DNA of 64,000 nucleotides from Promerops cafer. Its lineage: Eukaryota; Chordata; Aves; Passeriformes; Nectariniidae. The notes under the pieces are model-generated. The model had not been told where the DNA came from, did no database searches, and saw only the letters and a program-made list of their open reading frames with translations. Positions 50,101 through 57,495 of the stretch are shown piece after piece; position 1 is the stretch's first letter, and every line of letters starts with the position of its first letter. A program made the position numbers and the translations under genes. The stretch spans positions 124,001 to 188,000 of the forward strand of contig VZSE01010767.1 in assembly GCA_013398275.1 (NCBI GenBank). The letters are read 5' to 3'.

Positions 50101-52347
50101 TAAGAAGCTTGGGGAAATGGGGAAGGAAATTGCATTTCCATTGCTCTCCCTGATCTCCAGTGTTCAGGACTCCTTAGACGAGTCAGGAGTGGATGTCAGG
50201 AACACAGATGCAAGGAGGAAAAACAAACCAGCTGATAAGCAGGAACAGAAAGGCTGACAAGCAGCATCTGCCCTTCAGGGAAAGTACGCTGGAGGTTTAG
50301 ATTTTATGTGCATTTACTACCAAGTGTCACATTCCTTCCGCTACCTTTTAAAAAGCCACTAAAAGTTCTGACAATATGGATTTCTAACTAGCCCTGAAGA
50401 AAAGCACACCTAACCAGAACTGGTGGTGTTCCCTGCAGTACCACACATGTCTGGTTAGGAGCTATTATGCACATGTTAATGCACATTTAACATTTCAACC
50501 TGCTGGCAAACTTTGAGGAGTTTCTGCGACAACCATATGCAAGATTAAAACATCAGCCAGGCTTTCCTTAATGCCTGTAGGAGTTTCATGTCAGGGTTTC
50601 ACAGTATCACTCAATAAATATGGCTGGAAGGGACCACTGTGGGTCATCAGGTCCAGCCTCCCTGCTTAAGCAGGGTCATCCCAGAGCACATTGCACAGAA
50701 TTGTGTCCATACAGTTGTGGAGTATCTCCAGTGAGGGATACTCCACAGCCTCTCTGGGCAATCTGTTTCAGTGAATGGTCACTCACACAGTAAAGAAGTT
50801 CTTCCTCATATTAAGGTGGAGCTTCTTATTAACTCTTGCCTTACTGCACAACAGCACTGAGAAGAGCCTGGCTGCACTCCTAAGTATTTCGGAGTGTTAA
50901 GTCACCCTCCAGTCTCCTCTGAAATTTGTCTGTAACAGAAGTACTTACTGCATATGTACCCATTATCAGCAATATGTATCATAACAGAGGAATAATCTTC
51001 CATTTACTAGTTCCTAAAATTTTGTTATTTTCCTTCATAATTATTAGGAAAGCTCAGTAACTTCACCCAAGGAGATATCTCAGCAAGTCACCACCAAGAG
51101 CACCTCAGTTGGATATGTGCTTTTATTTTGCACTGTCATCTGAAATCTTCAGTTGGTTATCTGATTTGTTCAGTCTGTGTTGCACTGACTTTGGAAACAG
51201 CATCTTTTTAATTCCTATGTCAAAAGCCACTGAGAAGTCTGTTATTACAGTAGCCAACAGTTTCAATTCAAAATCCTGTTTAGCTTCTAGAAACCGGACT
51301 ACTGCCTTAAAAACAGCCAAAAACTCCAAACAAACTCACCAGAACAATCCACACTCCAAACTGTACTACCAATATTTAGCAACTGCACCTCATAGCATCT
51401 TCTAGGAGTAGTTGGCTAGCAGGATGTACACTTTGTGATCACATCACCTGATGATGCTTTACAACCACTGACACATTTCAGAGATTATCCAAATTCCAAA
51501 AAAGTTGCCCAGTTTTCTAAAATGAGCTGAAAACAAAAAATCAGGGCTAACAGACCAAAAAAAGTTCCCTGCCCAATTTGCACATAGACAAAACAAACAC
51601 ATACTATTAGCACAGGTTCTCACAGATTTTTAAATTATTTTACTTTGACTTTTTACTATCTTCCTTAGTTTCTGCTGAAACAGATAGGATTTAGTTTTGT
51701 CTACAATTTGGGGACCTATGACACAGGTTCTGCAAATAAAAATAATTACGCTTATAAAACATCCATGCCTCTTTCTCCCCTCACCAGTAATCTTTATTTA
51801 CTGCTATGCCTTTCTGTTTCATGTAAGTAAATCAAACCGTACGTAATAAAAACAACACTGATAACAAAAAATGAGCTGATCTTTGCCCCCAGTCTCTGCC
51901 TCCTTCGACCTTAAAATTACAGTGAGTGTCCTATTATCTTTCAACATTAATCCTGATGCTGAATTATTGAGTTCTGCTCAAAGGTAGCATAACTTCTAGT
52001 ATGATTTTCTTAATGAACTTACCATCTGGAGCATATTTTGAAGCTATTCCCAAAAAAATCCCCAGTGCAACAAAAAGTGAAAGGCTAGAAATGGCAGAGC
52101 AAATAAGAGTATTTTTATGTCTGTTGGCTTCTGCCTGTCGGCGGTGCTGCTCCACTGGTAAGGACGGGAGTCTCGTCTGGGCTTCCTGTCTCGCCGAGGT
52201 AAATTCTGCTGCAGCATGGCTCTGCGAAGGTGGCGGGGGACGGAGAGGGGCAATCCTCCCCGGGACGTACCCCGAAGACCTGTGACTGCTCCCGTTCTGA
52301 GGGCGGAGGAATGCAGGGGAGCTCCCCCTGGTATCAGTGCCTTGCAT
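16928..52347 (-). CDS. CEMIP2: CEMIP2 (TMEM2), cell-surface hyaluronidase-family protein, 23 coding exons
   Basis: Joined exons (2 to 24) total 4149 nt, encoding 1382 residues; human has 1383. Order: cytoplasmic tail 1-80 with a proline run at 37-40; one hydrophobic segment about 81-102 with no cleavable signal, so type II topology; G8 domain about 121-245; GG domain about 255-410; parallel beta-helix region about 520-1000; second GG domain about 1207-1365. The family binds or degrades hyaluronan at the cell surface and controls matrix turnover, angiogenesis and heart development in fish and mouse; how far mammalian CEMIP2 is itself a hyaluronidase has been debated. The start is fixed by an in-frame TGA four codons upstream in the same exon and an A at -3. 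Every intron phase is consistent and no internal stop was found. All introns are GT-AG except the one after exon 17 (GC-AG). The gene looks intact and functional. Identification rests on end-to-end collinearity with human TMEM2 as remembered. Confidence 0.96.
17868..17974 (-). CDS. CEMIP2: CEMIP2 exon 23 (GG domain 2)
   Basis: Residues 1282-1317 (107 nt, phase 2 to 1). Encodes SIILLSTRGDVAIPNNLAEA followed by LMSLGTAKPPYLQSK. The SIxLLSTRG and LG-AKP anchors match human; between them it diverges. The donor GCAAGG|gttggt is weak, but the phase and the next exon fix it. Confidence 0.9.
18657..18805 (-). CDS. CEMIP2: CEMIP2 exon 22 (GG domain 2)
   Basis: Residues 1233-1281 (149 nt, phase 0 to 2). 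Encodes VNDTMFSFKDNGILIVVVDA, then GVDIRRVEGYLKSGIPQ. This is the domain strand and helix typical of FAM3-like GG modules. Acceptor attcag, donor AAAG|gtatgt. Confidence 0.93.
19928..20026 (-). CDS. CEMIP2: CEMIP2 exon 21
   Basis: Residues 1200-1232 (99 nt, phase 0 to 0). Encodes MVFTSDPHKNYLLVRINSSD and ends QQAFIY. Start of the second GG domain. Acceptor atccag, donor ATAT|gtaagt. Confidence 0.93.
20230..20273. repeat. Tandem duplication, 22 bp x 2 (intron 20)
   Basis: GCTGAGACAATTTCAGGTTC plus two bases occurs twice in a row with one mismatch. Recent small duplication. Confidence 0.85.
20608..20827 (-). CDS. CEMIP2: CEMIP2 exon 20 (cysteine-rich linker)
   Basis: Residues 1126-1199 (220 nt, phase 2 to 0). 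Encodes LLFLFLQAKYNRDGHSYCSS, then SNCMAKAYPKYYQVP and a CTKCGTTQ end. The paired cysteines match human. Acceptor tgtag, donor TCAG|gtaaaa. Confidence 0.94.
21983..22168 (-). CDS. CEMIP2: CEMIP2 exon 19
   Basis: Residues 1064-1125 (186 nt, phase 2 to 2). Encodes NDWIRVGLCYQPKTDFLIVL and ends in SDKRFYFDNSTG. The middle differs more from human than its flanks, as is usual for this linker. Acceptor tctag, donor CTGG|gtaact. Confidence 0.92.
22693..22904 (-). CDS. CEMIP2: CEMIP2 exon 18
   Basis: Residues 994-1063 (212 nt, phase 0 to 2). Encodes VYVQTWNGQNLSMTVVRDEY, then NPMVLRGINQRAAAFQQYQP and GYTIHWNGKAPN. Acceptor tatag, donor ACAA|gtatgt. Confidence 0.95.
23577..23792 (-). CDS. CEMIP2: CEMIP2 exon 17 (followed by a GC donor)
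   Basis: Residues 922-993 (216 nt, phase 0 to 0). Encodes FFGKPGPWFEEGDLDGDKNS, then YVGRMDNYLIQHP and VVCSGNYAQ. The exon must end at CAG to stay in frame with the next exon, but the intron then starts GCTAGT instead of GT. The nearest GT, four bases on, would shift the frame. Confidence 0.92.
24263..24440 (-). CDS. CEMIP2: CEMIP2 exon 16
   Basis: Residues 862-921 (178 nt, phase 2 to 0). Encodes TFPIRGFQIYDGPVHLTKC, then FVPTPDRFTSAVGFLMKNPW and PKNNISLVKFGPN. Acceptor caacag, donor AAAT|gtaagt. Confidence 0.95.
24720..26003 (+). mobile_element. CR1 LINE fragment, long and decayed (intron 15)
   Basis: About 1.3 kb of the 3' part of CR1 ORF2 and 3' UTR on the plus strand, antisense to CEMIP2. 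Signs: 'gatgtaccccaggggtcaat', 'gtgatctggatgattaggcc', 'tttgcagagggcacaac', 'gagaaactttttcactgaga', 'cttgagcaggggagttggg'. Frameshifts and stops break it throughout, so it is old and inactive. Confidence 0.85.
26010..26575 (+). mobile_element. ERVL-like solo LTR (intron 15)
   Basis: Directly after the CR1 copy. It shows the layout of avian ERVL LTRs: a TTATTAATATTGCTGCTATT segment with T-rich flanks, then 'cacctgaggaggaggggaaa', ending 'agctgggcttaaaccaaaac'. No internal retroviral genes are adjacent. The 5' boundary is uncertain. Plus orientation, antisense to CEMIP2. Confidence 0.6.
27006..27161 (-). CDS. CEMIP2: CEMIP2 exon 15
   Basis: Residues 810-861 (156 nt, phase 2 to 2). Encodes DGSFPNDEGASQEVSESLF, then NYGFQGGQNKYVGTGGID and RTLPRN, almost identical to human. 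Acceptor tgatag, donor ATCG|gtaagt. Confidence 0.95.
27869..27904 (-). CDS. CEMIP2: CEMIP2 exon 14 (36-nt exon)
   Basis: Residues 798-809 (36 nt, phase 2 to 2). Encodes FADNGIGLTFA plus split codons on both sides. It is the smallest exon in the gene and is symmetric, so skipping would remove exactly twelve residues without a frame change. Acceptor ttgtag, donor CTAG|gtgagt. Confidence 0.92.
   Translation of the reverse strand, partial: VCRQWNRFDIC
28395..28526 (-). CDS. CEMIP2: CEMIP2 exon 13
   Basis: Residues 754-797 (132 nt, phase 2 to 2). Encodes FRPHQDADPEKPRVAALIDR then NNDHGAWVRGGDILIQNS. Acceptor cccag, donor CTGG|gtaggt. Confidence 0.94.
30410..30498 (-). CDS. CEMIP2: CEMIP2 exon 12
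   Basis: Residues 725-753 (89 nt, phase 0 to 2). Encodes AGLFIDKGVKTTNASADDPR then EYLCLDNNA. Acceptor tttcag, donor CAAG|gtaagg. Confidence 0.94.
31389..31427 (-). repeat. Partial copy of CEMIP2 exon 11 within intron 11
   Basis: 39 nt matching exon 11 positions 32165-32203 at 36 of 39 bases, in the same orientation, 776 bp away. All three differences are transitions. Read in the exon's frame it would give VAAGDSHSLTIET and then meet a stop two codons on. Flanks do not match the exon, so it is a fragment and not a full alternative exon. Confidence 0.75.
32104..32232 (-). CDS. CEMIP2: CEMIP2 exon 11
   Basis: Residues 682-724 (129 nt, phase 0 to 0). Starts DAGIWYLFHRVATGDSHS and ends LTPLGIFYNNRVHSNFK. 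Because both ends are phase 0, skipping it would keep the frame. Part of this exon (32165-32203) has a near-copy in the next intron at 31389-31427. Confidence 0.95.
34639..34668. repeat. Perfect 13-bp inverted repeat, 4-nt loop (intron 10)
   Basis: TTCTACATTGACA, loop CTAC, then its exact complement. It lies about 240 bp upstream of exon 10's low-coordinate end coordinates, inside the intron between exons 10 and 11. Confidence 0.8.
34906..34975 (-). CDS. CEMIP2: CEMIP2 exon 10 (short, 70 nt)
   Basis: Residues 658-681 (phase 2 to 0). Encodes AVSTFWISHPNNHLINNAAA followed by GSQ. Acceptor tttcag, donor ACAG|gtaagg. Too short to stand out as an ORF, but it fits frame and homology exactly. Confidence 0.94.
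35535..35740 (-). CDS. CEMIP2: CEMIP2 exon 9 (beta-helix region)
   Basis: Residues 590-657 (206 nt, phase 0 to 2). It translates to IKDTIGYDTLGHCFFIEDG, then FHNLGLVTKPGTLLPTDRN and VYGSYVPVPATDC. Acceptor ctacag, donor GCAT|gtgagt. Confidence 0.95.
36147..36356 (-). CDS. CEMIP2: CEMIP2 exon 8 (beta-helix region)
   Basis: Residues 520-589 (210 nt, phase 0 to 0). Contains KNFTSVHLSYVELKQMGQQQ, YPVHFHLCGDVD and LSIHHCFSRCVTVHATNGLL. The histidine-rich HFHLCGD motif is nearly invariant in CEMIP and CEMIP2. Donor GCTG|gtaggt. Confidence 0.96.
36780..37190 (-). mobile_element. CR1 LINE fragment, old (intron 7)
   Basis: Weak reversed CR1 similarity: 'cccattgcctcttgtcctat' followed by 'gctgtgcacctccaagaact' and later 'aaatggacactgccctccgg'. 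Strongly diverged; edges are estimates. Confidence 0.5.
38837..39006 (-). CDS. CEMIP2: CEMIP2 exon 7
   Basis: Residues 463-519 (170 nt, phase 1 to 0). Carries VGEVIDGVDMRAEVGVLTRN and CQFFSYDTFGGHIK, collinear with human. The cysteine pair around TCYLEKDC is kept. Donor CAAG|gtttga is somewhat weak. Confidence 0.95.
40600..41280 (+). mobile_element. Probable decayed LTR-element remnant (intron 6)
   Basis: A G-rich block ('ggagatggaggacatcgtgg', 'gtggagcagcagaaggaaaa') is followed by 'ttgttggggaggtggtaaaa' and a T-rich stretch ending in AATAAA at about 41262. The order recalls avian ERVL LTR or flanking internal sequence. Short ORFs in both strands carry no recognisable domain. Confidence 0.4.
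41674..41862 (-). CDS. CEMIP2: CEMIP2 exon 6
   Basis: Residues 400-462 (189 nt, phase 1 to 1). Contains LNLLDDVSSWEPGDRIVVAS, then a CxxC pair in LLPCTECTKHQVKVK. It links the first GG domain to the beta-helix region. Acceptor aaattag, donor AAAG|gtatga. Confidence 0.95.
43114..43283 (-). CDS. CEMIP2: CEMIP2 exon 5 (GG domain 1)
   Basis: Residues 343-399. It begins QAWALVGVIGGG and includes the conserved block SVRNYENHSTGGKALAQKEF followed by FTVDGQKF. Contains NSS and NHS glycosylation sequons. Acceptor ttcacag, donor GATG|gtagga, phase 1. Confidence 0.95.
45122..45790 (-). mobile_element. CR1 LINE fragment (intron 4)
   Basis: Reversed CR1 of about 670 bp in the same orientation as CEMIP2. 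Starts 'cagaatgacagaatcattta' and 'ttaggctggaaaatacctct'. At 45568-45777 the minus strand still encodes a reverse transcriptase tail piece with SRTRTLLYWALVRPHIESCV and QFWAPN. Inactive, 5'-truncated. Confidence 0.85.
46060..46125 (-). mobile_element. Short CR1 3' end fragment (intron 4)
   Basis: About 60 bp: 'attttgggttggaaggaacc' and 'atagagatcatttagttcta', the reversed CR1 3' end. Possibly part of the same event as the 45.1 kb copy or a separate insertion. Confidence 0.65.
46397..46958 (-). CDS. CEMIP2: CEMIP2 exon 4 (G8 domain and start of first GG domain)
   Basis: Residues 156-342 (562 nt), the longest coding exon. It holds the rest of G8 (HVGAEKCRYKSKATI, FGKKFIGV, GTLELHG) and the start of the GG domain (RGLNVRVIDQDTA, GRIIAIAVGDSAAK). 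The last two are among the most conserved stretches of the family. Donor ACAG|gtaagt, phase 2. Confidence 0.97.
47503..47643 (-). CDS. CEMIP2: CEMIP2 exon 3 (start of G8 domain)
   Basis: Residues 109-155 (141 nt, phase 1 to 1). It starts ENCPDQNPRL and ends in TVHSIVIQDGG across the junction, the N-terminal part of the G8 fold. Acceptor ttgcag, donor GGAG|gtatga. Confidence 0.95.
50600..50945 (-). mobile_element. CR1 LINE fragment (intron 2)
   Basis: Reversed CR1: 'atatggctggaagggaccac', 'cctctctgggcaatctgttt' and 'agtaaagaagttcttcctca'. About 350 bp, decayed, same orientation as CEMIP2. Confidence 0.8.
52023..52347 (-). CDS. CEMIP2: CEMIP2 exon 2 (start codon, cytoplasmic tail, membrane segment)
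   Basis: Residues 1-108. The tail contains the conserved stretches SPAFLRPQNG and GYVPG and a PLRPPPP run. The membrane span begins after RHKNT and runs to LGIASKYAPD. Ends GATG|gtaagt, phase 1. The basic residues before the span favour an inside N-terminus. Confidence 0.96.
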
Positions 52348-52359
52348 GTTATAAAGTCA
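52348..52359 (-). other. CEMIP2: CEMIP2 5' UTR part of exon 2
   Basis: Twelve non-coding nucleotides lie between the acceptor AG (52360-52361) and the ATG. They read TGACTTTATAAC, so the first codon of the exon in frame is a stop, which rules out an upstream in-frame start through this exon. The A at -3 gives a good initiation context. Confidence 0.8.
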
Positions 52360-52364
52360 CTGGA

Positions 52365-52378
52365 ACACACACACACAC
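52365..52378. repeat. (AC)7 microsatellite inside the exon 2 acceptor
   Basis: On the transcribed strand this is (GU)7 directly before TTCCAG, so it replaces part of the polypyrimidine tract of the start-codon exon. A short U-rich run (ttttttccc) lies just upstream. Confidence 0.9.
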
Positions 52379-55300
52379 AGGGAAAAAATGAGAGGCAGGC
52401 TTTCAGAATACAGATCAAAATGCATAAAATGAAAAAAAAGAAACAACAACAAAAGGCAATTTTAAGCCCCATGCGTCAAGAATAGCCACTGAAGCTGTGA
52501 CTATTTACGAAGTATCTGTTACTCAGTTGCTACTGGTCACTTGCCATGGTATAACTGCATGGAACAATAGCCTAAGTGTCTTCAACAAAATTAAACTGAA
52601 AAGCATGTGGTGTGGGAACCCAGTACAACAGACCATCTCTTCATAGTTCCAGTGGGTATTTTTCACAGAGTATTTTCACAGTTGTATTATGAGATTAAGA
52701 AATCAGATGAACAATGAGAAAGCTAGCAACCCCTGCTTCCCCACAGTTATGCAAAGAATGTCTAAATGTATTTTTTCTATACACAGAAGCTGAACAAACT
52801 CCTCACTTTCCCTTATGGAAAAGAAGCTGAAAAAACCAAGCCTGCCTTCTACACTAGAAACCCTAAAAGCTGCTTAAATTAAAATACCAAATACTGTTTC
52901 TTTTCTAGTCATGCTGATGCGACTTAAGTCAACACTTTTTAAAAAGCTGAGGTGCATAGAGCCAGAAAACTCTTGATTTACTCACAGCAAGATTCAATTG
53001 CTAGAAAAGGTGCATCAGGAATGGTTCTGTAAGAAAGTCACCTACATCTTATTCAGCAAAACTTGTGATTTTTTCTGCTGAGATGCCTGGGTTTGGATGC
53101 AAAGCCTGGAAGCAACATGATCTCTGTACCTATTGCCCAGAAGCGAGTGCTGCTTTTATTTCAGTTACTAGTATTGTTTCCATCTTTCTTCTGAAGTACA
53201 TCAAGAGGAAAGCATACCAGTGCCAGCACTGCCTGGCTCATCCTCAGCAGCAGTTCTAGCTCACCACACTTGTCTAGTTTAAGAGACAAACCTGCATTTG
53301 ACTGTTTTCTCTGGTTTTCCAGTCAACAGTACTGTACAGAGTATTCACAAAGCTGGCATAATTTTTTTTTCCTCATTGTGATTAACAGTTCTTATAGATG
53401 AAATTTTTTGAGAAGGATGCTCAAGTTTCAGTTAACTGAAACCTAACTTTTGAAACTAAATCCTGAAGAGGATGTAGGCATAAGTCATGTGCATTAAACA
53501 GCAAAGTGTAGGAAAAATAAAAACTACTGATAATGGAAGAGTATAAAGATCCTCTTTCTGTTCCATTAACAAAGGGAAGTCTGAGCCATACTCTGAAGTG
53601 TCAGGCACGCTGATGAAGGAGAAATGTGACAACTGTAATCTTATTCTGAGAAGTAGCAAAGGAGCCTTTTGTCCCACATGCTGCAAAATCTGATAGTTCA
53701 CTGTTTCCAGGAAAAAGAGCTGTTACTATTGAACAGACTGGATTACCCTTTCATGGGAGACAATTCATCTCCAGATGTACATACAATGACAACGAAGGCA
53801 CTGAAACATTAACTGGAGTAGCTATCCCAGAGTGCAAAAATTATTCCAAGTCCTCCAGAAGTGCTTCTCGCACCTGTTCATTATAACAAATCAATTTTCA
53901 GCATTCTCCTTTCTGTTCTTTGACAAACCTAATCCTCTGCTCTCAAATTAACTGCCCAACCTGTTATGTGCACTGTGGAACAGTTTGCTTTAACCTCACG
54001 TGCTTTTACACCCAACTTACCATCTCTCAGCAGTGAAAGTAATTTCTGTGTTTTAGATGTGGTATTAAAAACTGGGTAGAGATGGAGCTTTTCAGGTAGT
54101 TCAAAGACAGTATTTATGTCTAGGTAAACAAATGCTGGACTAGCTTCTTAATTAAACATTTTAAGAAATCTGATCCAGCATTGAGATTTTCTTTTTTTAT
54201 GGTTTGAAACCCCAACTCCTTAAACTTGGTTAATTTTTCAGTTAGGACATTTTTATGTGACACTGATGAAATTACTAAAGTGTTCATTATAGAATAGTAT
54301 CAACAGTTAAAAAGATTTTCAACTACTCAGCTATAGCAACTGAATTCAGATTGGCTATGCAAGACTTGAAATAGTTTTACAAAATAATTTCCCCACAATT
54401 CTTCCCACCAAGGCCTCCTAAAGTACTGCCAGACCTCTAAAGAAATAATAATAATAAAAAAAAAAAACAAAAAGCATTCATTACAGCAGCCATTGGAAAC
54501 ACTTGTGTCATATTTCAAGCATATTTTGTGTTGTACAAAGCATTCTGCTTTGTTTGCAAACCTCATTTTGGCAATTGTAAAAGGTTTTCAACTACCCCAC
54601 TCAAGTGAAAACACAGGTCACCCCAGGGATGGGTGGGAAAGAGATGGTAGAATTGCTGTCTTACCCCTTACAAAATAAAAATAATTAAACTAAGCCAATA
54701 AGGACATACTCAGCACATTCTAAGACTCACCATATAGTTTTCCATTACAACAGGAGTAACCATTGCAATACTTCCTTCCCTCTTCATGTGTTATTTGAAA
54801 TTCTCTAGCTGAAAAAGGATCTCTTCTATCCTGTAGAGCAGCTACTAGCTTTTTTGAAAGACAGACTGATAATCTGATTCAAATTATTGGTTTGTTTATT
54901 TCCACTCTGAGGAAGCCTTCAGAGGGCACCACACAAAAGTACGTATAGTAATTGTCTGTATGGCCAGTTATGCCCCAGAGAACGCAATTTTTTGGCTGCA
55001 CGGATACAGTTTGTGTGCCACAAATACAGCACAAATCTTACTCTGCAAATGCATTTACAGAGTGAAATGCAAGACAAAATACCCAAACGGTTGAACTACT
55101 TAAATACCACATTTGCTTTGAAAATTCCTATGCACCTGAATTTTCCCACGTTTCCCATTGACCTGTGCCTATGCTGTGGTCTCCTAAAGGAACTCATGAT
55201 GTGGGCATCTCTTCCTGGTGGTCAGTCCCAGACAAGAACACCTCCCACTTTTGCAACTGTACTGTGGTACACAGAATGGTGCAGTATTTTACTTTGCAGC

Positions 55301-55580
55301 TTGCTTCAGAGTGCTTTCAACAACAGTCAAGTTCTCACACCATATACAACAAATTACCTAACATTTATACAGAGCTCTACCTGTACAAATGTGTTATTTG
55401 TCATGCCATTTATGAATGCTGCTGCCTCACTATTCCCAAACTTCTTGCACGTCAGCTTTCAACAGAGTATTATGCAAGATTTTAAATCCATTATTCAACA
55501 TAGCTTTTAGTCAGAGCCATACTTAAGCATGTGCTTCCAGCCCATCAGTAAGAGGGAAGCTTCCAATGCACAGACTCAGC

Positions 55581-55636
55581 TGGAGTATCTCAGATGCTTC
55601 AGCCCACAATGTATCTGGAGTATCTCAGATACTTCA
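55581..55636. repeat. Direct repeat, 21-nt unit at 35-bp spacing (intron 1)
   Basis: TGGAGTATCTCAGATGCTTC at 55581 recurs at 55616 with one mismatch, with an unrelated spacer between. Confidence 0.75.
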
Positions 55637-56599
55637 TTGCTGCCCATCTGCTGGATGACTGCACTATTTGCATATCGCTCTTTTGCAAGAGTAGTGCAAC
55701 TCCACACAATCCAGGTTTCTGTTCACGCACTCCTTCCTACAGCATGAGCAAGCAAGCACTTCTCATACTGCTCACATCAGCCAACCCAGCTTAAACCACC
55801 TTAAAGTTAAAAAAAAAACAAAATTAAAAGTTTATTTTGCACAGCTTCCAAGTGAAAACAGTGAATACCTGCAAGCCTGGATATGTCTACAGAGCAACTG
55901 AGCAAACAGATGAGGACAGCAAACCCCAGCAGGCAGACAGCAGTGAGCTGCTGAACAGGCTGCAACATCTCCCAACTCAAGTATTCCTTCACCACTTTTA
56001 ACTTGCGCCACTACCACAATCTCATACAAGCCCACGTTGTTCCACACAGTCAGAAACTGGAAACACATGCACTGTACAACCAGGGGATAACACATGAACC
56101 TCCTGAGACATGACTGTGTGCTCGGAAGCAAGCAGCACGCTTATCCACTACTCATTTTGGGGCTGGCTTCCTGGAAAGAAATGGGCTTATTTTACCAGAC
56201 AATTCAAAATGTCACATGACACCATGAAAAAAGTAAGAAAAATACCAAGATATTCTGTATTGTCAAATGCTAAGTGTAATAAAACATGTCAGACATGCTA
56301 ATAAACTCCCACACCTGTACCATCTGAAAACATTGTAAAGAAAGTTTGCTTACTTCATACAGTGCAAAGAAATTAATACTTCTCTTTAAGCATATTTTAA
56401 GGATCACAGGTCTTAAAAATAAAATAAAAGAGAAACCAGAAGAAATGACACACTTCTGTTGATCTGGGCCATCAAACACCACCAGCTCTAGTGCTGACTT
56501 ATTACCACACTGTCTAGTCTCAGAGTATATAAATCCTGCAACGGAAAAGACTGAGGAGGAAAACTGGAGGAAAACAACATATACACAAAGAATATTTGC

Positions 56600-57495
56600 C
56601 CATGCAACACAACAGTAAATTTGCAGATGACACTAAGCTGGGAGCGTGTGTCAACCAGTTGGAAGGTAGGAGGGCTCTGCAGAGAGACCTGGAACGGTTG
56701 GATGGATGGGCAGAGTCTAACAAGATGAAGTTTAATAAGTCCAAGTGCCGAGTCCTGCATTTTGGCCACAATAACCCCCTGCAATGTCATAGGCTGGGGA
56801 TGGTGTGGCTGGGCAGTGCCCAGGCAGAAAGGGACCTGGGGGTACTGGTCGACAGCCAGCTGAACATGAGCCAGCTGTGTGCCCTGGTGGCCAAGAAGGC
56901 CAGCAGCATCCTGGCCTCTATCAGGAATAGTGTGGCCAGCAGGACCAGGGAGGTCATTCTGCCCCTGTACTCGGCACTGGTGAAGTTGCATCTTGAGTAC
57001 TGCGTCCAGTTCTGGGCCCCTCAGTTTAGGAAGGACATTGAGATGCTTGAGCGTGTCCAGGGAAGGGCAACAAGGCTGGTGAGGGGCTTGGAACACAAGC
57101 CCTATAAGGAAGGGCTGAGGGAGCTGGGGTTGTTTAGCCTGAAGAAGAGGAGACTCAGAGGTGACCTCATCACTCTCTACAACTTCCTGAAAGGTGGCTG
57201 TGCTCAGGTGGGGTTGGTCTCTTTCTCCAGGCAGCAACTGACTGAACGAGAGGAGACAGTCTCAAGCTGCAGCAAGGGAAATAAATATAGGTTGGATATT
57301 AGGAAAAAATTTTTCACTGAAGGAGTGATAAAGTACTGGAATGGTCTGCCCAGGGAGGTGGTGGATTCACCATCCCTGGATGTGTTTAACAAAAGACTGG
57401 ATGTGGTACTTGGTGCTATGCTCTAGTTGAGGTGTTAGGGCACGGGTTGGACTCGATGATCCTGAAGGTCTCTTCCAAGCAAGTGATTCTGTATC
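56600..57495 (+). mobile_element. CR1 LINE, 5'-truncated with open RT segment (intron 1)
   Basis: The plus strand carries an uninterrupted frame of 276 codons to the stop at 57424-57426. It begins in the reverse transcriptase palm (FADDTKLG, the F/YADD motif with two catalytic aspartates) and runs through the C-terminal RT region: ERDLGVLVDSQLNMS, SALVKLHLEYCVQFWAP, IKYWNGLPREVVDSPSL. A short 3' UTR follows, with 'gggttggactcgatgatcct' and 'gtgattctgtat'. It lacks the endonuclease and most of the RT, so it cannot move by itself, but it is the youngest CR1 copy here. Confidence 0.9.

Noticed and set aside
54992..55510. 172-codon plus-strand frame in intron 1
   Set aside because: It starts at TTG, has no recognisable domain, and shows no splice or promoter context. 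It is probably a chance open frame.
56488..57237. 249-codon minus-strand frame
   Set aside because: It is the antisense shadow of the CR1 reverse transcriptase frame.
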